A stretch of 11,934 nt of DNA, taken from assembly GCA_002441545.1 (NCBI GenBank), contig DJWL01000031.1, positions 1 to 11,934 on the forward strand, written 5' to 3'. The DNA comes from Flavobacteriaceae bacterium UBA6231. GTDB taxonomy: Bacteria; Bacteroidota; Bacteroidia; Flavobacteriales; Flavobacteriaceae. Both the position numbers and the translations under genes were made by a program. Shown in pieces: positions 8,475 to 11,934 of the stretch. Each line of letters starts with the position of its first letter. Positions within the stretch are counted from its first letter, which is position 1. The notes beneath the pieces were generated by a model that worked only from the letters and a program-made list of their open reading frames with translations, made no database searches and was not told the DNA's origin.

Positions 8475-8657
8475 TTTGTAATAGTTTACGTTCTGTTGAT
8501 TAGCAATGTTCCATTTAGCTGTTAGCTGTTAGCTTTTGGCTGTTGGCTTCATTTAGATGCTTAACTAAATCCTGACTTTTAGGTCATGGACAACAATAAC
8601 TGGTTTAATTTTTTCTTTGTGCTGAATACTATAAAAAGTAAAGCAGCTAATTTGATA
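8475..8657 (-). other. rpsI-rpsB spacer (183 nt), possible S2 leader
   Basis: This non-coding stretch holds the heptanucleotide array, a 6-bp inverted repeat (ATTTAG 8551-8556 with CTAAAT 8565-8570), and a second ATTTAG copy at 8513-8518 that could pair with the same CTAAAT. No U-tailed terminator is seen after rpsI. The nearest promoter-like match is a one-mismatch TATTGTTG on the minus strand (8591-8598) without a -33 partner. It may be an intercistronic spacer or a leader for S2 autoregulation; the sequence alone does not decide. Confidence 0.35.
8515..8549. repeat. Heptanucleotide tandem repeat, five units
   Basis: Five head-to-tail 7-bp units without gaps: TTAGCTG, TTAGCTG, TTAGCTT, TTGGCTG, TTGGCTT. 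They differ only at positions 3 and 7. The array lies in the rpsI-rpsB spacer, ending 40 bp before the rpsB start. In the transcribed direction it reads as repeats of AGCYAA type. The AGCT cores can pair with each other only weakly. Confidence 0.85.
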
Positions 8658-9044
8658 TTAACGTTTAGAGAATTGGAATTTCTTACGCGCTTTTTTCTGA
8701 CCGAATTTTTTACGCTCAACCATTCTTGGGTCTCTTGTTAATAATCCTTCTGGCTTTAAAGTCAATCTGTTTTCAGCATCTACTTCGCACATTGCGCGAG
8801 AAATTGCTAAACGAACTGCTTCTGCTTGACCAGTAATACCACCTCCTAATACATTTACTGTAATATCAAAGTTACCTTCGTTATTAGTCATTGCTAATGG
8901 TTGGTTTACTTTGTATTGTAACGTAGATGTAGTGAAGTAAGCATTCAATTCTTTTTTGTTTACTGTGATGTTACCTTTACCTGGAGCAACATAAACACGA
9001 GCAACAGCCGTTTTTCTACGGCCAATTTTGTGAATTACTTCCAT
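8658..9044 (-). CDS. rpsI: 30S ribosomal protein S9
   Basis: Small-subunit protein S9, whose C-terminal tail reaches the P-site tRNA anticodon stem. The 128 residues match the family. Signatures are IGRRKTAVARVYV (7-19) near the N-terminus, VLGGGITGQAEAVRLAISRAM in the middle, and the basic tail KKFGQKKARKKFQFSKR (112-128) with the conserved terminal SKR. The start ATG follows the rplM TAA directly (0-nt gap), so the two genes are co-transcribed and probably translationally coupled, as in most bacteria. Confidence 0.98.
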   Translation of the reverse strand: MEVIHKIGRRKTAVARVYVAPGKGNITVNKKELNAYFTTSTLQYKVNQPLAMTNNEGNFDITVNVLGGGITGQAEAVRLAISRAMCEVDAENRLTLKPEGLLTRDPRMVERKKFGQKKARKKFQFSKR

Positions 9045-9500
9045 TTACTTGAATTCGTTTAAGTTAATTGTTTTTGGCTTTTGAGCTTCGTGAGTATGAG
9101 CCGTACCAACAACAACATTTAAATTACGGAATAAATCTGCTCCTAATTTGTTTTTAGGTAACATTCCTTTAACTGACTTTTCTACTAATCTTGCTGGATC
9201 TTTTCCAAACATTTCTGTAGCAGATAAGCTTCTTTGACCACCTGGATAACCTGTGTGACGAATGTACGTTTTATCGTTCCACTTGTTTCCTGTTAAGTTG
9301 ATTTTTTCGGCATTGATAACAATTACGTTATCACCGCAATCAGCATGTGGTGTGAAGTTAGGTTTGTGTTTACCTCTTAATAGTTTTGCAACTTTTGAAG
9401 CTAAACGACCTAAGCTTTGCGATTCAGCATCAACCAATAACCACTCCTTGTTAGCAGTAGCTTTGTTGCCTGAAATTGTTTTGTAGCTTAATGTATCCAC
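9045..9500 (-). CDS. rplM: 50S ribosomal protein L13
   Basis: Large-subunit protein L13, an early assembly protein that contacts 23S rRNA. The 151 residues are slightly longer than the E. coli protein at the N-terminus (MDTLSYKTISGNKATANK), which from memory is usual in Flavobacteriaceae. The core shows WLLVDAESQSLGRLASKVAKLL (20-41), HADCGDNVIVINAEKI and YIRHTGYPGG. The start codon is GTG (9498-9500). No earlier in-frame ATG fits, and the next methionine is far inside the domain. It leads the rplM-rpsI unit and has a strong consensus promoter and a short structured leader. Confidence 0.97.
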   Translation of the reverse strand: MDTLSYKTISGNKATANKEWLLVDAESQSLGRLASKVAKLLRGKHKPNFTPHADCGDNVIVINAEKINLTGNKWNDKTYIRHTGYPGGQRSLSATEMFGKDPARLVEKSVKGMLPKNKLGADLFRNLNVVVGTAHTHEAQKPKTINLNEFK

Positions 9501-9528
9501 ACTTATTATTTTTTCAAATTAAACATTC

Positions 9529-9543
9529 CTCTTTCAAAAAGAG
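9529..9543 (-). promoter_or_regulatory. Hairpin at the predicted 5' end of the rplM transcript
   Basis: Minus-strand RNA can form CUCUUU-UUG-AAAGAG, a 6-bp stem with a 3-nt loop (arms 9538-9543 and 9529-9534). It begins about 5 nt after the -7 box, so at or next to the transcription start, and about 28 nt before the GTG. It could be a stabilising 5' hairpin or part of an L13 autoregulatory leader. Confidence 0.45.
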
Positions 9544-9547
9544 TTTG

Positions 9548-9578
9548 CAAATTTACGATAATCTATTTGATTACCAAA
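9548..9578 (-). promoter_or_regulatory. rplM-rpsI promoter (consensus -33/-7)
   Basis: On the minus strand TTTG (9575-9578), a 19-nt spacer and TAAATTTG (9548-9555) give a full match to the Bacteroidota promoter consensus at ideal spacing. The predicted start is near 9543, leaving a leader of about 43 nt before the GTG. Confidence 0.85.
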
Positions 9579-9674
9579 TAGTCACGGAGTATTTTTTTGA
9601 TAAGTTTGTTAGTATCTTTTGTGAAGTGTGCTTTAATTTATGCAATTTGTTGTAAACAATTGATTTATAATTGA

Positions 9675-9989
9675 TTATTGATATTGTATACCAGGGCCCA
9701 CAGAAGCTTCTATATTCAGAAATTCAATTTTAGGCGATTCATCTAGATTTAGATCTCTTTGTTTTTGAAATTCCAAGAATGATGGAGTATTAAGTAAGAT
9801 GTGTTGGATATGTTCGTTATCATACAATGAGTGGTGAGCAAAAGTCACTCCATCTTGTTTGGTAAAGACAGAATATTGAAATTTGTTTGAATCGAGGGTT
9901 TTAAAATCTGCTATAAACTTTTGGATGTTTGCTCTATTTTTTGTTACGAAATCTGATTTAATTTTATAAGTCACTATTACTGATATCAT
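9675..9989 (-). CDS. Small ABM-like dimeric alpha/beta-barrel protein
   Basis: A 104-residue protein with the pattern of the antibiotic-biosynthesis-monooxygenase-like ferredoxin fold: strand MISVIVTYKIK (1-11), helix RANIQKFIADFKTL (18-31), strand FQYSVFTKQDG (37-47), then TFAHHSLYDNEHIQHILLNTPSFLEFQKQRD, in which the central HHSLYDNEHIQHILLN matches the usual strand-to-helix segment. The substrate is unknown, and many such proteins are not proven enzymes. The start at 9989 is preferred over an upstream in-frame ATG at 10154, which would add 55 residues lying wholly over the coding end of the 72-residue gene. It is 28 nt downstream of that gene and last in the DinB operon. No convincing terminator follows. 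Confidence 0.75.
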   Translation of the reverse strand: MISVIVTYKIKSDFVTKNRANIQKFIADFKTLDSNKFQYSVFTKQDGVTFAHHSLYDNEHIQHILLNTPSFLEFQKQRDLNLDESPKIEFLNIEASVGPGIQYQ

Positions 9990-10017
9990 TTGATCTTGTT
10001 TTATATGTTTTAATGAT

Positions 10018-10236
10018 TTAAACCAATTCTTCACAATAAAAACCAAAACTTTTAAATACTTGTAAAATAGTATTTGGTTTAATGGTCTTGGTTTCAACCC
10101 GGAAGATATTGTCGCAATCTTCCAGATCAAAATTCCAATAACCATTTTTGGCAATTAAGTTGTTTAAAACAGGTTTTAGCTGTTTTATTTCACGTTTTGA
10201 AGTGATTGATGTTTTAAAAACCAAAATGGTATTCAT
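10018..10236 (-). CDS. 72-residue HMA-like small protein without CxxC
   Basis: Small cytosolic protein with the beta-alpha-beta-beta-alpha-beta look of the heavy-metal-associated (ferredoxin-like) fold: strand TILVFKTSI (3-11), helix EIKQLKPVLNNLIAK (16-30), strand YWNFDLEDCDNIFRVET (33-49), helix KPNTILQVFKSFGFYCEEL (53-71). The metal-binding CxxC of true HMA domains is missing; the only cysteines are C41 and C68. A similar WNFDLEDCD pattern is familiar from hypothetical flavobacterial proteins, though I cannot confirm this by search. The function is unknown. It starts 12 nt after the DinB-like stop and is followed 28 nt later by the ABM-like gene, so it is the middle gene of a three-gene operon. 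Confidence 0.75.
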   Translation of the reverse strand: MNTILVFKTSITSKREIKQLKPVLNNLIAKNGYWNFDLEDCDNIFRVETKTIKPNTILQVFKSFGFYCEELV

Positions 10237-10248
10237 AATGTTTGTTTT

Positions 10249-10740
10249 TTAACGTTCATAAAAGAAAGGAGGTTCAATATCTAAAGCTCGTAAATACACG
10301 TAAGCTTGTCCACGATGGTGAATTTCATTATCAATAAAATAAAAGATAGACGACCAAACTGTGCCTTCATATTGTCCAAAAATTTTTATCTTTTCCTGAA
10401 ATTGTTCTGGTTTTATTTGTGCCCAATAGGCATTTATATCTTCAGTGGCTTGATCCCAAAGCTCAAGAATTTTTGCTTTTTTGTTATCATGTTTTATGTG
10501 TTCAATTAGTTCTACTGTTTGTCCTGTTGCAATTTCTTTGGTGCCTGGAGCAGCAATTCCTAAAAGCTCCATAACCATTTCTGCAAAGGTGCGCATACCA
10601 CCAATGGAATAATTAAAAAATGCTTCTTCGGGAAAAGCTTCAATGACGCGTCGGGTTAAACCTCGATGTCCTTGCCAATGAGCCAATAAATCTGATGGTG
10701 TAATAACTGTTGCTAATGCAGTGTTTGTTGTAGTTTCCAT
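10249..10740 (-). CDS. DinB-family protein
   Basis: Predicted four-helix-bundle protein of the DinB/YfiT-like superfamily, 163 residues. Some members are metal-dependent thiol transferases; most are uncharacterised. The C-terminal signature NEIHHRGQAYVYLRALDIEPPFFYER (138-163) is typical, with H141/H142. The N-terminal helix carries LLAHWQGHRGLTRRVIEAFPEE (18-39). The first metal-ligand position, commonly a histidine after the RTF segment, appears here as E58 (MRTFAEMVMELLG, 49-61). The start at 10740 is chosen over an in-frame ATG at 10776, because the predicted -7 box (10774-10781) overlaps that upstream codon. It heads the operon with the HMA-like and ABM-like genes and faces away from the WYL regulator. 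Confidence 0.88.
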   Translation of the reverse strand: METTTNTALATVITPSDLLAHWQGHRGLTRRVIEAFPEEAFFNYSIGGMRTFAEMVMELLGIAAPGTKEIATGQTVELIEHIKHDNKKAKILELWDQATEDINAYWAQIKPEQFQEKIKIFGQYEGTVWSSIFYFIDNEIHHRGQAYVYLRALDIEPPFFYER

Positions 10741-10773
10741 AATTGTAATTTTAATGTTTTTACTATTTGAAAT

Positions 10774-10781
10774 CAAAATTA
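10774..10781 (-). promoter_or_regulatory. Probable -7 box of the DinB operon
   Basis: The minus strand reads TAATTTTG, an exact TAnnTTTG, 33 nt before the DinB-like ATG. A normal -33 TTG is missing. In its place stands a 16-bp palindrome 11 bp upstream, the same layout as at the divergent regulator promoter. Confidence 0.6.
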
Positions 10782-10792
10782 CAAGGGCATTG

Positions 10793-10808
10793 TGACAGCA
10801 TTATGTCA
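10793..10808. promoter_or_regulatory. Candidate WYL-regulator operator, site 1
   Basis: Inverted repeat TGACA-gcatta-TGTCA, 16 bp, in the divergent intergenic region. It is 11 bp upstream of the DinB-operon -7 box and so covers the -33 region. It has the same half-sites and spacing as site 2 at 10842-10857. Assignment to the neighbouring YafY-type regulator is an inference from position and duplication. Confidence 0.6.
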
Positions 10809-10841
10809 GTAGTAAAAAATAAAACTTTAAAATTTTTCAAC

Positions 10842-10857
10842 TGACAAACCTTTGTCA
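10842..10857. promoter_or_regulatory. Candidate WYL-regulator operator, site 2
   Basis: Inverted repeat TGACAAA-cc-TTTGTCA, 16 bp with 7-bp arms. It ends 11 bp before the TAGTTTTG -7 box of the regulator gene. The shared core with site 1 is TGACA-N6-TGTCA. The site centres are 49 bp apart, which is compatible with one regulator acting on both divergent promoters, including its own. Confidence 0.65.
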
Positions 10858-10868
10858 TACCAACTCCA

Positions 10869-10876
10869 TAGTTTTG
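10869..10876 (+). promoter_or_regulatory. Probable -7 box of the WYL regulator gene
   Basis: TAGTTTTG on the plus strand matches TAnnTTTG. No TTG lies 17-23 nt upstream; the closest, TTTG at 10851-10854 inside operator site 2, is only 14 nt away. The predicted leader is about 88 nt if translation begins at 10970. Confidence 0.55.
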
Positions 10877-10969
10877 AGTATTATTACTAATTAGTTGAGT
10901 ATGTTGAACTCGAAATTCAATACAAACTTCAGCCTGAAATCCTATCTTTGGGAAATATATTATAGCATT

Positions 10970-11926
10970 ATGAGTTTTGATACGGTAAAACGTTTTGATA
11001 GAATAGTAGCCATACTTATTCATTTGCAATCCAAACGAATTGTAAAAGCACAAGAATTAGCCGATAGATTTCAGGTAAGTTTACGCACCATTTATCGCGA
11101 TATTCGTACGCTAGAAGCTTCGGGTGTGCCTATTATTAGTGAAGCTGGTGTTGGCTATTCCATCATGGAAGGTTACCGTTTGCCTCCTGTAATGTTTACA
11201 CGCGAAGAAGTTGGAAGTTTTGTGGCTGCTGAAAAACTTATGCAGAAGTTTGTAGATAAATCATTGGGAGATTATTACGAGTCGGCAATGATGAAACTAA
11301 AATCAGTGTTACGTGGTCGTGAAAAAGATTGGATTTCTGCTTTAGAATCGCAAATTTTAGTCGATCCTGCACATAAATTATTCAACGACGATTTACCAAA
11401 TGCACTTGAAGTGTTGTTTGAAAGCATCGCTGAAAAAAGGCAAGTATATTTAAAATATCAAGCTTTAAATAACGAAACACCTGCCGAACGAAATGTTGAA
11501 CCTGTTGGTATTTACCATGAATCTGGATTTTGGTATGTGTTGGCTTTTTGCCATTTACGAGATGATTACCGACAATTTAGAACTGATAGAATGCTTGCTA
11601 TAAAATCAACCCAAAACAGTTTTACCAAAGATCATATTACTTTAGATGAATATCGAAACAAAACACAAAATGTACAGAAAACAAAAGTGGTCATTTTGGT
11701 AGATAAATCTGTAGTACGCTTTATAAACAACAGCAAATTGCAACAAGGGTTTGTTTCAGAAAAGGTAAAAGGCAACCAAGTTGAAATGACATTTATGACG
11801 CCTTATGTTGAACACGGTTTTTCACGATGGTATATCGTATTTTCTGATTATGCTAAAATTATAGAACCCGAAAGCTTAAAACTTCAAATTAAAGATATTT
11901 TAGAAAGAGCTATTTCTAAAATTTAA
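10970..11926 (+). CDS. YafY-type HTH-WYL transcriptional regulator
   Basis: DNA-binding regulator of the COG2378 (YafY/YobV) family, 318 residues and complete. The N-terminal HTH_11 winged helix spans about 7-62 (VKAQELADRFQVSLRTIYRDIRTLEASGVPI, 25-55). The WYL ligand-sensing domain spans about 140-220 with GFWYVLAFCHLRDDYRQFRTDRM (186-208), including the W-Y-V core (188-190) and the RxFRxDR motif (R201, F203, R204, D206, R207). A C-terminal WCX-like extension follows from about 237 to 318 (KVVILVDKSVVRFI and HGFSRWYIVF). The ATG at 10970 is chosen because MSFDTVKRFDRI is the usual N-terminus. An in-frame ATG at 10901 would add a 23-residue leader unlike the family. It is divergent from the DinB operon. 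The ligand is unknown. Confidence 0.93.
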   Translation: MSFDTVKRFDRIVAILIHLQSKRIVKAQELADRFQVSLRTIYRDIRTLEASGVPIISEAGVGYSIMEGYRLPPVMFTREEVGSFVAAEKLMQKFVDKSLGDYYESAMMKLKSVLRGREKDWISALESQILVDPAHKLFNDDLPNALEVLFESIAEKRQVYLKYQALNNETPAERNVEPVGIYHESGFWYVLAFCHLRDDYRQFRTDRMLAIKSTQNSFTKDHITLDEYRNKTQNVQKTKVVILVDKSVVRFINNSKLQQGFVSEKVKGNQVEMTFMTPYVEHGFSRWYIVFSDYAKIIEPESLKLQIKDILERAISKI

Positions 11927-11934
11927 TGTGCCTC

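Noticed and set aside
9600..9674. Imperfect palindrome CAATTTGTTGTAAACAATTG (9643-9662) after the ABM-like gene as a terminator
   Set aside because: The arms need a bulge, are nearly all A/T, and no T run follows on the minus strand. The nearby AATCAATT direct repeat is also too A/T-rich to weigh.
9990..10154. In-frame N-terminal extension of the ABM-like gene overlapping the 72-residue gene
   Set aside because: The extra 55 residues lie entirely over the coding end of the HMA-like gene in another frame and do not look like the family N-terminus. MISVIVTYK at 9989 starts the first strand directly. Two separate genes with a 28-nt gap explain the region without a frameshift.
10895..10969. Earlier starts (TTG 10895, ATG 10901) for the WYL regulator
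   Set aside because: The added residues have no resemblance to the HTH family, whose members normally begin at the MSFDTVKRFDRI segment. The ATG at 10901 cannot be excluded fully, as it lies downstream of the predicted transcription start.
10763..11053. Minus-strand open frame of 96 codons across the divergent region
   Set aside because: It covers both palindromes, both -7 boxes and the start of the WYL regulator, and its translation shows no domain or plausible composition. It is a chance frame.
1..11934. CRISPR array, insertion sequence, prophage, tRNA or defence system
   Set aside because: No spaced repeats, transposase or integrase motifs, terminal inverted repeats, tRNA cloverleaf or nuclease domains were found. 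The WYL regulator resembles some defence-associated regulators, but its neighbours show no defence genes.

Overview
The window looks like chromosomal DNA of a marine-type Flavobacteriaceae (Bacteroidota). The evidence is the low GC content, A/T-rich translation starts without Shine-Dalgarno sites, TAA as the stop codon of every gene, and several promoters of the Bacteroidota type (TTTG about 19-21 nt upstream of TAnnTTTG). The gene order rplM-rpsI-rpsB-tsf-pyrH-frr-(outer membrane protein)-RND exporter-asnS is, from memory, a familiar flavobacterial neighbourhood. No mobile element, tRNA, rRNA, CRISPR array or prophage gene was found.

Region 1 (1-5270, minus strand) holds asnS, a two-repeat RND/MMPL-family exporter, and a short outer-membrane protein that resembles only the C-terminal barrel half of DUF5686 proteins. 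asnS has a well-formed promoter of its own. The exporter has a good -7 box. The DUF5686-like gene sits just behind the frr terminator.

Region 2 (5271-9674, minus strand) is a translation and growth block. rplM and rpsI are fused end to start. Next comes a 183-nt spacer with a heptanucleotide tandem repeat, then rpsB, a strong hairpin, tsf, an intrinsic terminator, and then pyrH and frr, which end at a textbook intrinsic terminator. rplM starts with GTG, has a consensus promoter, and its transcript probably begins with a small hairpin.

Region 3 (9675-11926) is an accessory-looking module. Three small minus-strand genes (DinB-like, a 72-residue HMA-like protein, and an ABM-like protein) form an operon divergent from a plus-strand YafY-type HTH-WYL regulator. 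The 229-bp divergent intergenic region carries two 16-bp palindromes of the form TGACA-N6-TGTCA. Each lies exactly 11 bp upstream of a TAnnTTTG -7 box, one facing each way. This is the strongest new signal in the window: a probable operator pair by which the WYL regulator controls itself and the operon. The rest is mostly conserved housekeeping DNA.
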